A stretch of 64,000 nt of DNA from Phalacrocorax aristotelis (GCF_949628215.1 NC_134288.1:11539682-11603681), one strand, 5' to 3'. Counted from the first letter of the stretch, positions 49,501 through 62,412 are shown. The notes: generated by a model not told the origin, from the sequence alone. A program made the numbers and translations.

Positions 49501-51790
49501 GTAGAGCTTCTAGAAAGCAGCTATGCTCCAGAGCACGAAGAATTGTTGCATCAGTTTCATCCCCATCAGTTTATATGGTTTCAGACACTTTTTAAAAGGA
49601 AGACTCAGATTAGCCCCCGAGAGAGAAAGCAAGCAGCAAGGTAGGAGGAACTGCTTAATAACTTGCTCAATAAATAGCACCTTTTACTGAATTATAAAGC
49701 CTGAGCTGAGTCTCTGAATGCCATGAGCATACTTTCTGGGTACCAGGTAGAAGTCTCAGGTGCTAGCCTGTCTTCTATTTTTGTGGGACTAGTCCATGAG
49801 AATGGAAGGCTTTGACTTTTAAAGAAAGTGGGATTATGAGGGTAGGTGGATGACTACACAGAAAACTAAAAATAAATTATGTAAGGTGGCAGTGGGACAG
49901 AATGGGCTGCTGAGGGTGGTAGGGCAGTGAAGCAGAGTAATGGGGATTTGCCACCTTAGGAATGGAAGTAGGATGGAACAATTACTTTTTGGAAGCCTAA
50001 AATGGGGTTGATATGATTCAGTTTTAGATTCTTTCTAGCTATGTTTTGTTTGCAGTGTCAGACAGCTGTAAGTTCATTAAGAACTTACAACACCTAAAAT
50101 GTTCTGATATTCTTCCACTAAGAAATGGCTTTCATTGACAGTTCACCATAAGTCAGCAGTTAAAAGATAGGGGGAATATAGAGGTTTTTTTAAAAAAATC
50201 GTACCACTTTATACAGTCTGTTTTGTTGATTTGGTAAAACCATTTTGCTATCTTCTGTCTTAAATCATAGATTAAGAATTTATACTAGACTTTGACTTAA
50301 TTTTATTATCAAAATGGAAATATTATTCTGCCTGGGGGCAGAAATCGATATATTCCATTTAAAAAAAAAGATTTTATGCTGTGACCAGTCAAAGTAGCAA
50401 ATAGAGTCTGTTACACTTATAATGCTTGGTATATTTGCAAATAAGCTTTACATTGCAACAGAAACAATTCTGAGATTAATTTTATACAGAATGGCTCCAC
50501 AAAACAAGTAAAATCTGAAGGCGTTAGTTTAGAAGTTGACTGTTGTTTATGCTTAGGCTATTTCACAATTTTCTTGCTTGAAATAGGATTTGGTGCCCTA
50601 CTGATGCATTCAGGTACAGTACACAGGGTAGAGTCTTTCCATGCCCATTTGCAGTACACAGGTGGTTTTAAACACCATTAGGATGAAATGGAAAACAGTA
50701 AGGTGAACCCTTTCTATTCAGTCTGCATGGTGTCTTAGATGCAAAAATGCACCAGCCTCAAGATACAGCAGCATATTTTATTCAACTTGTCTTGCTGCCT
50801 TCTGCACGTTCTGTAGCTTATGGGGCACCTGAAACATTTATTGAAAAAGTCCCCCCTTTTTTGTTATCACGTTGCTCAACTTGCCTGCGTAAGCCCTGTG
50901 CAGAGCCTCTGCTCTAAATCGGGGCAGAGGCATGGCTGTTTACTGCCGGGGCAGCGCAGGTTGGTTAGACGAAGACTTGGAGCAATTGAGGGATGCCTGC
51001 GGGCATCCCTTAGACTACCTTTATCTGTTTTCAATATTTGTGGTTAGCAGAAACTGTTGAGAGAGACTTCAAAGAGCCTACTGGCTTCTGTACTAGCATG
51101 CTTTTAGAAATTCTTGGGTTGTTCAGCCTAGCTGTGCTGGTTTTTATCAGGCCATGCAAAAGCATATAACTTTTCTTCCACCTGATGATGGTTGTTGGCC
51201 GGGTTGTTTCCTCCCCTGGCCCTGACTTGTCAGGTATTTCATAGTGCCTCCCAGAATAGCTGAACAGATAGGGAGAATTAGGAACAGAATTTTTGAGAGT
51301 TCAAATCTTACTTTTATTGAATGTGACTAACCTCCAAAGTCATTTGAGTGCTTCAAAATTATACCAGTTCTGTGGAGTTCACTGCCTGCTCTCTCCTTTC
51401 TCCTCTTGTATCAGTTGTGCTACTACTGCAGTAGCTAAACTAATCCAGAAAGCAGGATATTGCAGGTCCTGTTTCTACTTAGGAATGTTGATATTCCATG
51501 TCTTATTATGACCTTCATCTGCTGTCGGTTTGAATAGACTGTGCAGGTATTAATGCAGCTGTTCCTCTTCAAACTGCATTAATATTAAGTTAACAAGTCC
51601 TTGGGCTTGTCAGGTATATACAATATATTTCTAAAATGTAGCAGCAATGTTTTAACAAAGTGTATAATTGAGATCACAGTAGTGCTGTTCTGTTACGAAA
51701 AACAGTTTGCTTGTTTGTTTGACTAAAATATTTCTTAACTTTTTAACTTTTTTCTCTTTGCAGGAACGTCAGAATCGAAACAAACAATAA
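37504..51790 (+). CDS. YTHDF1: YTH domain-containing m6A reader YTHDF1
   Basis: Cytosolic reader of N6-methyladenosine in mRNA that affects translation and decay. Five coding exons (37504-37530, 37953-37977, 39490-39569, 44040-45566, 51764-51790) join in phase to 561 residues; human YTHDF1 has 559. The start [29 protein letters not shown] follows human YTHDF1 almost exactly. Residues to about 385 form the Pro/Gln/Asn/Ser-rich low-complexity region that drives condensation. The YTH domain spans about 391-525. The m6A cage tryptophans are W413, W467 and W472. The end reads ERQNRNKQ. The [20 protein letters not shown] segment and head-to-head BIRC7 support YTHDF1 over YTHDF2/3. The promoter is a CpG island, and an overlapping uORF precedes the start. 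Confidence 0.97.
37953..37977 (+). CDS. YTHDF1: YTHDF1 coding exon 2
   Basis: A 25-nt micro-exon after a CTTCCCAG acceptor, encoding RPKGQDNK plus one base, with a GTGAGG donor. It is too short to be found as an open frame and is placed by likeness to human YTHDF1. Confidence 0.9.
37978..39489 (+). other. YTHDF1: YTHDF1 intron 2
   Basis: About 1.5 kb of AT-rich intron with a long T-rich acceptor tract. Nothing else is recognised. Intron 1 (37531-37952) is similar and only 422 bp. Confidence 0.8.
39490..39569 (+). CDS. YTHDF1: YTHDF1 coding exon 3
   Basis: 80 nt after a TTTTTTTTCTAG acceptor, ending at a GTTAGT donor. Encodes the rest of a Val codon, [20 protein letters not shown] and SGQSNQ. 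Confidence 0.93.
39570..44039 (+). other. YTHDF1: YTHDF1 intron 3
   Basis: About 4.5 kb. It holds an A14 tract (40928-40941) and one antisense LTR fragment (listed separately). Otherwise AT-rich with no sign of further exons. Confidence 0.8.
43112..43411 (-). mobile_element. ERV LTR fragment antisense in YTHDF1 intron 3
   Basis: About 300 bp on the - strand matching the 3' half of the LTR at 30074-30651. It includes the GTAAC-GTTACGCGTGATGGAG segment, the stretch with CTTTTACTCTTC and GGGACGGG-type sequence, and the terminal TAAATCACAACA. The 5' half is missing. It is a fossil with no internal retroviral sequence beside it. Its limit at about 43411 is approximate. Confidence 0.8.
44040..45566 (+). 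CDS. YTHDF1: YTHDF1 coding exon 4: low-complexity region and YTH domain
   Basis: The main exon, 1527 nt (509 codons), after a pyrimidine-tract acceptor TCTCTAACAG. It encodes [18 protein letters not shown] onward through the whole YTH domain, with W413, W467 and W472, to EEEEVVRK. The donor is GTAAAC. If intron 4 is retained, the frame runs 15 more codons to a stop at 45612-45614. Confidence 0.97.
45567..51763 (+). other. YTHDF1: YTHDF1 intron 4
   Basis: About 6.2 kb of AT-rich intron between the main exon and the last eight codons. A short perfect stem-loop lies at 50989-51010. No other exon, gene or repeat family is recognised. Confidence 0.75.
51764..51790 (+). CDS. YTHDF1: YTHDF1 coding exon 5
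   Basis: After the acceptor TTCTCTTTGCAG the exon encodes ERQNRNKQ and TAA. The human protein ends ERQSRNKQ. Confidence 0.95.
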   Translation, partial: ERQNRNKQ

Positions 51791-53260
51791 GAATAAACAT
51801 ATACAGTTTGATATATATATATACTAGAACTGATACTAAATTCGACTGAGAAATAAAATTTAAGTATACTGGTGCTGTATCCTGGCATCAGGACAAACTA
51901 AAGCTTTCAGCTCCGATATATCTTCTCGTGCAGGGGAAATTAAGTTGTCGCATCTTTAAGTACGTTGTAGTTTATTTTTGCCCAAGTGGATCTGCATTAA
52001 TTTGTATCTTTTTTTTTCTATGTAAAATTCTGTAGAATCATTAATAAAGGCGTGTCTTTTTATTTTTTTAAGTTGGTAAACAGTTATATTAACCTGATGT
52101 GGACCTATACGTGAGCATACTAAAGTGTCAATGCTTCCCAAAGACTTCATTTTGGCACAAATTGCGTTCCTAGTCAGATATAGAGATTATGGAGAATACA
52201 TCACAATTCTTCCTTTATCCTCCTCCCAAACCTTTTTTTTTCTTCATGGCAGAAGTAAGTAACCATGCATTGGTTTTTGTCATTTAAAAAACTTTTTAAG
52301 ATACTGCACTTCAGAATTCTGAAACGAAAAAACCTAAATTTCTGATTACTTTGTGCAGCTGCTATGCCTCCTTATCTGTACAATTACACTTCTAAAATTG
52401 CTAATGCGCCATGTCGGTTTTTCTGTCTAGTAGAAAATCAAATTGTCAGTGAAATTGTTTTTCTGGAAAATATTTCCTTTTCACGTTCTGTTAACCAGTG
52501 CTTCAGTGTGCATTTGTTATACCATATCCTGCCGAGAGTGAGCAAGATGCTTTCTCTCAGCCATAATTCTGCTTTACGGTTTTTGTAGCTTAATTAAATA
52601 ATAATGTGATGCTATCAACATTGCAGGGGTTTTGGACAATGTGTTTAAACCTGTTTCAGCTTTCAGGTGTTATTAGTTAATTGCAGATCATTTTTAATCC
52701 TTCCCTTCATTATTCCTTCCCACCCCCCAAATCCTAATGCCATTTAAAGTTTTTTATACCAATAATGCTGAGCTTTAACGTAGGAACTAATAGTACGGAT
52801 AATATGATGGATTATGCCTCAGATGTTTAAAATTGACAGTGTGTATGTCTAATTTTTTTCTGTTGGATGAGTAAAAAAACCTGTTTTAAGAAACTGAATT
52901 TGCTGTCATGTTTTTGTGGAGTGAGGGGACCGTCGGAGAACCTGTCACCAACTGGAGTTCCAATTAAGCATGGAAATGGTGCTCATGTCCGCTGCTCTAG
53001 CACACTGAATCTGCACGTGTTTATTGTAGAGGATCTTTTATTATATTAGAAAGCAAGTATCTTCTGAATACTATTTACTCCAAAAGGACCTCCAATTTAA
53101 ATAAAGTTTAATCTGTATCATTTAGACTTGTATTTAGAACGTATAACTCTTGTCTCTGGACTGTTACTGCCTGTAAGGAGTAATGGACAGCATCAGATTT
53201 AACTTTTTCCTCTAGGAGAATACAAGCCTTAATAAACAATACATATTTAGCAAGTTTGAT
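51791..53260 (+). other. YTHDF1: YTHDF1 3' untranslated region (approximate end)
   Basis: Sequence after the stop codon. AATAAA occurs at 51852-51857, 52043-52048, 53100-53105 and 53231-53236, so several 3' ends are possible. The human 3' UTR is of similar order. Another AATAAA at 53758-53763 could extend it. Confidence 0.6.
53231..53236 (+). terminator. YTHDF1: candidate distal poly(A) signal of YTHDF1
   Basis: AATAAA followed within about 35 bp by a long T-rich stretch, a good downstream element. It would give a 3' UTR of about 1.46 kb. The proximal hexamers at 51852 and 52043 may give shorter mRNAs. Confidence 0.5.
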
Positions 53261-56042
53261 GTCACTTTCTTTTTTTTTTTTGCCTATTCTCAGTTGTCTT
53301 CCTATGTTAAATCACCCTTTATGCCAACTCGTGAATTAAGTCTAATTTGAGAAATGTTTTGATTGAATAACTTTGATGTTTGCTATCAGCACACTTGATA
53401 ATTGCAGAAGGGTTTCGCAGAACTCTGCAGAGGAGATTTGAGCTACTTTGAATGCTACTGTTCCTCAACGAAAATACACGCATGTACCATGGCTGTCACT
53501 TGTACTTTCCTTTCTCCTTGTGTGGTAGTGAAGCTGAAGAAAGAGTTGGAAGTTGTCCTGTAGCCCTCAGGACAGCATTGCAGGCATGGGTCACCGGCAT
53601 GAGAAAAGAACTTTCCAAATAGAAGTAAAGCTCTGAATGGTTTCTTTTACAGCCGTTGGCTGCATTTCCCAACTCTAACTTTAGTAATTTGGCTTGATAT
53701 CGTGTTTTTAACTGACCTTTTGAAGCAATACCACATTTTATAAACATGTTACTGTCTAATAAAAGCACCTGCTGTTTGATTCAGTTGTTATGTCAGGGCA
53801 CTTACAACTGGTTATTCCAGAGCCAAAACAAATACAACTCCATCTCGACCCTGAAGAGACAAGTTAGTTGCATGACTTCTCCTTCTTTCTTTAGATCGGG
53901 GTGGAGGGAAGTACATTGGCTGTGATTATACCTATAGACCTCACGTAAATACTTTCTTAAAAAAAAAAAGAAAACAAAAAACTCAAACAACCCAACCTAA
54001 AACCAACAAAAATCCCTGACAAATTGAGAGCCTTCAGCTGAAACCGGTTTGGCTGTATAGTTTAGAAAAGTTATAATGTGTCTCAACCTGCTGTCTGGCT
54101 TTGTGGGTAGCAGAAAAGATTCGTAACAGCTTCAGCATGCAGAGATTTCTTGCAGATACTGCAGCGCTGTGGCTGAGGTGTACAGGGTTGTCTGAGTTGA
54201 AGTGGGGAGAAAATTTAACAGTGGGTAAAATAATCACTTTCATTATGACCAAGTTCAGTGTTAACTGAAATGCAGACTGCCGGTAGTTCTGATTTTCAAC
54301 CAACTGTCATTTCAATGTAAAGAGACTTCTCACTTTTTTGTTTCACAGTGTTCAAACTACACTCTGTGTGTGTGGGAAGTATTCTGCCAGTGTCTGTTGT
54401 ATAACAACTTCATGTCGTAGGCCTTACTCTTTATTTGATCCAAGTAACAGTCCTAAAAGAACTTGCTTGTGTGCTTTTGGAATTTGTGCTTAAATTCACT
54501 CCTTAAATGAGTTGCTTTTGACTGACGTTTTTAGAATTTGTGTGTGTATTTGGCAGTATCCCTGCTGCCTTCCACTTCTAAGCCCAATGTAGCTGGTAGC
54601 ACCAAATCCTGCTTACAGAGTTAAGTGAAGTTATTGCTCTGGTCTGGTTGCCGGTCGGTGACGGCGGCACGTTGTACTGCGCTGAAGCTGTGGACGTTAT
54701 GATATTGGAGGGAAAAAAAGTATTCATTTGCAGGTAGTCACACCAAAAGTAGCACAGAATACTTCATCTTTATGGAGATCATATTTGTTGCTGTGAAGGA
54801 TGGTTTTAAGTGACTTGAGCTTGTAGAGGAAGTGATCAAATTAAATTATGCTGAGATGCAAGGACAGAAACAGGCAGACAAAAATACGTTCTCATTCAAG
54901 ATTACTGCTCTGCCAAAACAGCATGCTCGTAAATTAAGGTCAGACTTTGGTTTTTACCTTACTCTTTCTTGGGAGATGGAAAGAGGGGATGTAAAACTTA
55001 AAATCCTGGGTTTTTTTCTTCCACCCTTTAAAGGACTGTTGATATTAAAAGATGTGTTTCTTCACAAAATACTTGATTTTTGTTTGGAGAATGTACTCGG
55101 TGAGATCTCAGTGGGAAAAAGAGTAGTATGTATTTTTTAGCATTGGACTGACCACAATGCACTAGAGAGCATGGACAAATTGTGACAGAACATCTTTGCT
55201 TTTCCTCTTTAATAATGAGTGATTTTATTTGGGCAGGGAAGGCGGAAATTCCACCTAATACCCACCTAAATGTGGGTATTAATGAACTCACAGGCAAAGA
55301 TACCACAGAACTATCAAAAGCAAAGTAGCTGTTGTAATGTTGCTGCCCTTTTCTTGTGCACCTGTTGAGAAAAGTAGTTCAGGGGAACAAAGGAAGCTTA
55401 AAGTAGCAGATAAATTCAAAAATGAAGCACAAATAATATCTAAGTGGGGGGGAAGTGTGTTTTGATCTAATGCTTTTCCTGGTCTCTTGGTTACTTTGAA
55501 TTCTTTATGTTGAACAATCTGTTTCACTTGGAAAAAGCTCTGGCTTTTTCTGACAACAGTGCGTAGCATCTGCTCATTTTAGGAGAAAGCTGTTCGCTAT
55601 TTGGGGGAAAGTGCGGGTTTTTAATTGGAATTTGTGATACTGCCCAATAGTGTGAGTGTAGCTGTGGCTTTTTCTGCGATAACCACCTCAGCCATAGCCT
55701 GCCTTGCCCACAATTCCTTTGAGAAAGGACAGCTCTGGTTCAGCCTATTTTTAGAAATAAGGGAGTTGAGTCAGTGTTGAAATGACTTAGCTGGGGTGTG
55801 ACTTGGCAGAGGGAGGTTCTGGATTTCACGAGAAATGTGGCTCCGTCCGATGGACTGTTTCACAGCTGACATTGTTCTCACAGTACTACTCCCAGTTCAC
55901 ATGTATCGGCACTTTGGCCTAATGTTAGGGTGGGATTGTCTTGTGTATGAATGGTACTGATTTCACAGCTTTCCTGTCTTCAGAAAATATCTGTACGAAA
56001 AAATCCATTAGAATTGACTTGCATATTGCATACGCAGTGATG

Positions 56043-56058
56043 CATTGCATATGCAATG
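56043..56058. promoter_or_regulatory. 16-bp palindrome, POU/C/EBP-like
   Basis: CATTGCATATGCAATG is a perfect palindrome. Its core TTGCATATGCAA resembles the MORE-type paired POU site and also C/EBP-like half-sites. Further TTGCAT copies lie just upstream (56018-56030). Function is inference. Confidence 0.4.
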
Positions 56059-59000
56059 TGATGACAGTCTAATATTTTTCATTTCCTAGGAAGAGTATAA
56101 GCAGGGCAGGGCTTTAGGAATTACGAGGGCAGCTTTTGTTCCCTAGTATGATGCTGGATTAATTTCCTTATTTTATGTAGGATCATAATTTCAGGGCACC
56201 TTTGTAATCCCTTGGGAAATCCTACATAAAAAGAGTGCTGAGTTGACTTCTGTACCATCTTTCTGCTTCCTGTAATGTCCCCGATCTCCCTTTTGTTCCC
56301 GTTCCCGAGGCGAGTTACTGACAGCACAAGGGAGACCTTGGAGATGTGCTTTCTTCAACATGCAGGACTTCATAGAACTGGCATCTACACTGTCTTTTAC
56401 TGAATCTCCTTTAATTTGGAGGGCGTAGGAGGTTTTATGCCATCTGTCTGTTTATAAGTTATTCAAGAAATTATTTTTACCTGGGATGTTACCACGACAA
56501 CAGACAGTTGGTAAAGTCTTCACCAAATGCATTTCTAATGTTGTCCAACTGCTGCTAAATCAGTAGGATCTGGTGTTTTGCTGTGGTTTCAATAATGAAG
56601 ACAGTGTGAAAGAGGTGTAAATGCTTGTTTTGCCAAATCGGTGTTCTCCAGGTATTTTTAGATTATTAATGCAGCGCACTGGGCAGCCATACATATCGCA
56701 GGCAACCTTCTTGATTTCCCACCACCACTCCATGGGGTGAGAATAGGAAGAAAATAAATGTTATCAGTAAATGGTACATCAATCTATATATTATTAGGGA
56801 GCTTTTTCACCATTTGTGTCTTCTGTGTAGTCCCTCCACTAAAGCATTGCTACACTGCTATGTTCCCATTTACAGCATTATTGTAAACTGCCGCACAGTT
56901 TTGATTTCTTGCTCTGCTCTTGTGGATCTACAGATTGTAACTTCAGCAAGTCGATTATCAATAACATCTGGCTCTCTAAGAGCGCTCTGCATCTCCCTGA
57001 AAGTTAGCGGTCTGTAAACCCTCTTCAGAAGTTAGAAACCGCTTACGTAGGAAGTGCTCTTGCTGCTGTTGGCTCTCCTATAGCAGCGCATTTTGGTTAG
57101 CCAAAAACACTCATGGCAGAGAAACTGAATGTACTGAGACAGTATTTAGCCTGCTTCTGATGAAACAGTGCGGGGAGTGGGTGCCATTAGGCTAACAAAG
57201 AAGCAAAGCAGATCAATGTCTGCACGTGGCTAGAGATTCACTTCCTAATTAAAGATTGTGCATGTGCTGTGTAGTGGGCCCACATCTGAAGTTAGGCTTG
57301 CTGGCAGAGCGGCTTCCTTTTCACCCTCTTTGGGGTGAAACTTCTGGATAATCAGCACATTCAGGAAAAAGTGTGAATTTTGGAAGGTGTGGGGATTTAT
57401 GGAGACTATTTGGTTTTCTTACCCCATTGGTGTGTATGGAAAAACTTTGCTAATATAAATCTGTTTCATATAAATCTGTAAAATATTGCTAGTACAATTA
57501 TGTGAGTGCAGATAGTCTGATTTTCAGGGGAAAGAGCTCATTGGAGGTCTGTAACAAACCGGTGCTTTTGTAACCTCAGAAACTGTCAGAAGAAGTTTTT
57601 GGCCACTTTTAAAAAAGCTGATTGTCAGGAGCCCTCAGAAACAGTTCCGTGGAAAGGCATAGTATTTTGATGTTTTGGCATGTAATAACCTTCTTTCATA
57701 AATGCGTCAGCAGCATTTATTACTGTCTGGAATGAAAAATTAGAAATGCATTAAATGCAACTATCTGGTAAACTTTCTAGACCTCTGTTCTGATGTTTTT
57801 ACTCATGCAAATCCTTTCTAGTGCTCTGGAATACACGAAAGCTGTGATCCTTCCCGTTTCTGCTGCTCCACTTTGAGATACGACAAAGCCTGGAAGGCAG
57901 GTGCGGGTTAGGGCAGGTAACAAAACCGTGCCATTGCACAGATCTTTTGAACTGTTCTGCTTTAAGATTGCATGATTTAGTCCATAACGGAAATATTTTG
58001 TACTTTCCCAGGGTGCTCCAAGATAGAGCAGTGACTAGGGGCAACAGCCTGAAGAGGCAGTCGGCGGTGGCTGAGGATGGAGGCCGCTTGCTGTCGGGGG
58101 GATGTTACAAAGGAAGCAGTTACCAGTAAGGACTCCCTTTCTGGGACAGTATTAGATTCTGAGCCACCAAAGCAGGTTTTCTGGTTTAAGCCACTGGCAA
58201 GTTGTGGGGATGTTTTTTTCGTATTTTGCCCTTTTCAGTCCCAATGCAAGTGGCTGCATAACTTTGTTGAGATCTCCCTTTAAATCAAAATGCTAAATTG
58301 TAGTAGTCCATTAAACTGAACTGTGTGCAGCAGCTGGACAGTCACATGCTTGATCACACCAAATTCAGTGCTTTTTCGTTACACCTTGTTTTATAAGTAG
58401 TGCCTGCTTAACTAAGCTAGCTTGTTTCAAAATGTTAAGTCTTTGGAGCCAGGGTGTTGTAGTGATTTATGCTTTTTTCATTAATACTAGATCAGCCAAT
58501 AGAAATTTGGAACAAAAGAAACCATTAAGGAGGTGTATCAGCATGTTGCATCACCCCAGTAGGTGTGCAGCATTTTAAAAGTGAAGGCAAGGGAGACTGC
58601 TTTGTGTCCTCTAGTTTTACATATTTCACCTCTGTAAAATGGAAATTAAACATGAAAACTGTAATAATTCCTTGTTTGCTCTGACAAGGAACAAGAGTTC
58701 CTAGTTTTAACCTGTTAGTCTGGTAAGGGTATCTTTCATTGTCCCTTGGCTGTACACTTGGTTCACCTGACTTGACAGTTCATTCGTGACCGTTGCGTTA
58801 GAAGCATGGTGGGTGTTTTTTGTCCAAAAACTCTGTCTTTCTAAAAATGCCGTTTCAGAACTGGGGGCTGGTGGGCAGTAAGTCAGGAGAAGAAACAAAA
58901 AGCAATTTTTACCAGCTGGGAGTAAAGACAGCTCCAAAAGATTTCCTGATGCTGAGCAAAGAGCAGCACTAACGAGCTCCTATGGGAAATGTAATTTGCC

Positions 59001-62000
59001 GACAGTGAGTAAAATACTAGATGGGGAAGAAGAGTGATTTTATGAGGCAGGTATCATCTCAGCTTTTTCCTTAACTTAGTGACCTTGCTGAGGATGGGAA
59101 AACACTGCATGTTGCTAATTCAGTCATTTCAAAGCATGTGATAGTGGAAGATAAATCCTAGAAGGAAAGTATTCATAGAAGACTGGCAGAGAGGGTGATC
59201 TTTAGACAGATTTTTGAAATTATTATTATTAATCTGTTAGGGTAATAATAATAAATACAACCAAGGACGTGAGCCTGCAGATCACAAATTGCACAGAGGT
59301 TCCTCCTGTTAAATTTCAAAAGCCTCCTGGTGAAATGAGCATGGGTTGTGAGGCTTAACTATCCTCAGTAACATACACAAAATTATCTTCTGCTCTGGTG
59401 AATATGACCTGAGACATCCCGCAGCCCGTTGCCGTCTGAGCACCTCCTCCTGACAGACCGATGCTCAAGAAGGTAAGTGGCCCACAGAGGTAGTGAGGAG
59501 GGTAAGTAAACAGATACAAGGCATTTATGAAGCAGTGCTTTTGTGCTTTTCAGTCACTGAACATACGCAGATCTTCCTTCAGAAATACTCTGGGCATTGA
59601 GGTCATCAGTAGTCAAAAGCCGGTAGAAAAGCTTGCTCTGCAGGTGGAGCACGAGACCCTCCCCATCAGTTCTGCAGTGTGAACAGCAAGGCACACTGGG
59701 GGCCAGGGCAGCGAAACCTGAGCAAAGTGGAGGGAAAGGTGGCAAATGTGAAAGTAATTCCGTGATTTTTGTTCTTGCTGGTTTTTAAAGTGTGAGGATG
59801 TGCTTATGTCAGAGGTAAACGGAAAGATAGGAGGAGGCAAGGGAGAATAGGTGATCCACAGTATGTAGGGTCGTCAGCTTCACCAACACACCTGCAGCGA
59901 GAGGCCCACATGGGCTTTCCCCGAGAGGCTCATGGCTATTAAAGCATGCCTCAGTTGTTGCTCATATAGCAATAAGGAAGCTGTTTGAATTATTCCCAGG
60001 AACCCAGATGTGCCATTAGTCAGCCTAGTAAAGTTTGTCCGGAGGCAGAAAGCATCTCTAGCCTGGTGACTGCAGCAAGTGTTCAGTCCGTTTGAAAGAT
60101 TAGCTACAAGAGCCATCACATTGCAGAGAAAGGGGGATTTATGGGCAGTACCTCTCTGACGCCTCTGCCACAGGAAATGTTCTACAAATGGGAGCCCACA
60201 GTCCTGGATGGTTGAGAGGGATTTTCTTTGTGATTTAATGTCATTGTTTCCAATGCAGTTAGTTTTGCAGCTTTCTCGGTCTTCCTTCTACAAGGCACTT
60301 TTCATCCTCAGTAGAATAAGAACATTCTGCACGTAATAAGCCCTTAGTTTTGCGAAGAAATCACTCTCTGGAATAAACACTGGGATTTCTCCACTAGATA
60401 GTAGCTTCTATGTACATCAGTGTGTATATTATGTACAGATATGTATACACATACACTTATGCTTTGAAGAGAGGTACAGTAAGAAACAGTGCTGGCTTGT
60501 TCTTCATAGAAATTAAAAGGTGGTAACTGTGTTGCTGTGTGTCTGAGCTGGAGTGAATTGGCACGGCCCCAGATGCTGCTGATTTCCACTAGCTGGCAAT
60601 CTCACCCTATTTCTTGTGAGAACTGCATTAAAGGTATTAATGATGATAACAAAGAGAAATGTGGAATGATTGAAAAGGAAATAAAATAGCAGAGGAGGGA
60701 GGAGGTCTGGAAGGCACAGTGTAGATCAGAGACTGTTTCCAGAGATCCAGAGCAGAGAAACCAACCTCTTTTTCACATTTTTAGAAACAGCTTTGTCAGA
60801 GAAGTGGTTTGGTGTGATGCCCAGTTGCCCATGCTGTAAAAGCACATCCCATGGTGGGTGATTACAGCCCACCTGTGAGAAGGGGGTTCTGCAAGATGGG
60901 TTTTCCTTCCAGCAAGTACCTGCAGATAAATAAAAAAGCAATGGGTTTGTGAAGCTCTGTGATTCTTTCACAATGTAAAAGCACTGATATGATAAGAAGG
61001 GTTTATTCAGTATTATCTTTTCTCTAGTAGTAAAGCTGGCTTAAGACACTTCAGCTCTCTGTCACTGAGGGCTGCTTCCGTTCCCATTACAGCCCTGCCC
61101 ATACTTTTCTTTTTAATTGAACCCTAACTGTAAAAACCAAAATACTTTATTTCAGTGGTTGGATTTACACCCTAGGCTGCACAGTTAGCACAGCTAGTGC
61201 AGTGTAAAGGAGCAGAATTAGCAAAGCTGGAGAAAACGTGATAGCAAACTGCATGCCAAGAATCCTGCTGCAGAGATCCTGATTGTCTCAGTGGTGCTAA
61301 TTTGGTCGTTGCTGATACAGTAACAGCGCTGCCATTTCAGTGGCCATCACTAGAGCTCAGTTAGATGAGTCAAAGGGAGCTGGTCAGTGCTTTGACTCTC
61401 CATAGGTCCAACTGCATATTTAGGATGCCTTTGTAGAGATGTTTGTGACATTAATTTAAACTTATAGATACATATGGACCACTCTGAGGTGACGTGATGA
61501 CACTGGTAAATTGTTCCAAGAGTTCTTGACACCTGTTGAAATGAGAAGAAAATTCATGTGAAAATAAGCTGGTTTGTAGTAAATTGTATGAGTACAGCAC
61601 ATACAGTCTTTTGGTGACCTCCCACAGTGCCTTTCATCCTTCTCTAGCAAATAAGTTCATTAATATGCTTATTAATATGCATTCATCAGAGGCTAATAGA
61701 GTAGCCTCTGCTGCTCTAGGGCTGGACTAGGTTTCTTTTTCCCTTGTGCTGAATGCTCCAGCAGTCAAGCATATTTTAATTTTTATTAAAGTTGTCCTTA
61801 TACCATGCTTGGTAGTAGTAGCTTACAGCTTTATGAGCTTGAGTCTTAGCTGCCGCAGTAAGATGACTTCCAGAAGGCAGGGAACCCCTCTGGCAAAGTC
61901 TTTGAATTGATGTACCTAGAGCTGCGAATCGGTCTGTCTCATCAGTGTAACAACCAAGCAGTGAATTCAAGGACTGCAGCTAAAAAACTCATGTTTTCTC

Positions 62001-62362
62001 CAGGATGACTAAGATTGGAGTTTTCTCTTATGTCCCTGCTCTGAGGTTACAAGCCCTGTGAAGTTAGATGTTTTTTAGCTGCCATTCACCTGGAATTTGT
62101 TTCCATATGCATCAGTTGCAAAACTCTTACAGAAGATAGTAGGTATCCCTCGTCTACCATTCCCATTCACCTGCAGATTTGCAGAATGTATGGAGGGAAG
62201 GGTATGGTGAGTGTAACTCCCAGTTAGCGCCGTCTGGCATAGCTCATGCTCGGGCTTCCTGTGATGTGATCACAGCCATGCAGCTGTTCCATCCCCATGT
62301 AGATGGGGCCTGTGCGTGCTGCTGGCACTGTTTGTTCTGAAAGGAGTTTCTGGTTTTGTTTT

Positions 62363-62412
62363 AAAAAAAAACAAACAACAAAACAAAAAAACCCAAAACA
62401 AAACAAACACCA
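62363..62412. repeat. A/C-rich low-complexity tract
   Basis: About 50 bp of irregular AAAC/AAAAC units. No target-site duplication or retrocopy body is evident beside it, so it is most simply an expanded simple repeat. Confidence 0.7.

Noticed and set aside
37504-51790. YTHDF2 or YTHDF3 instead of YTHDF1
   Set aside because: The N-terminal exons and the low-complexity region follow human YTHDF1, and the neighbours are those of YTHDF1.
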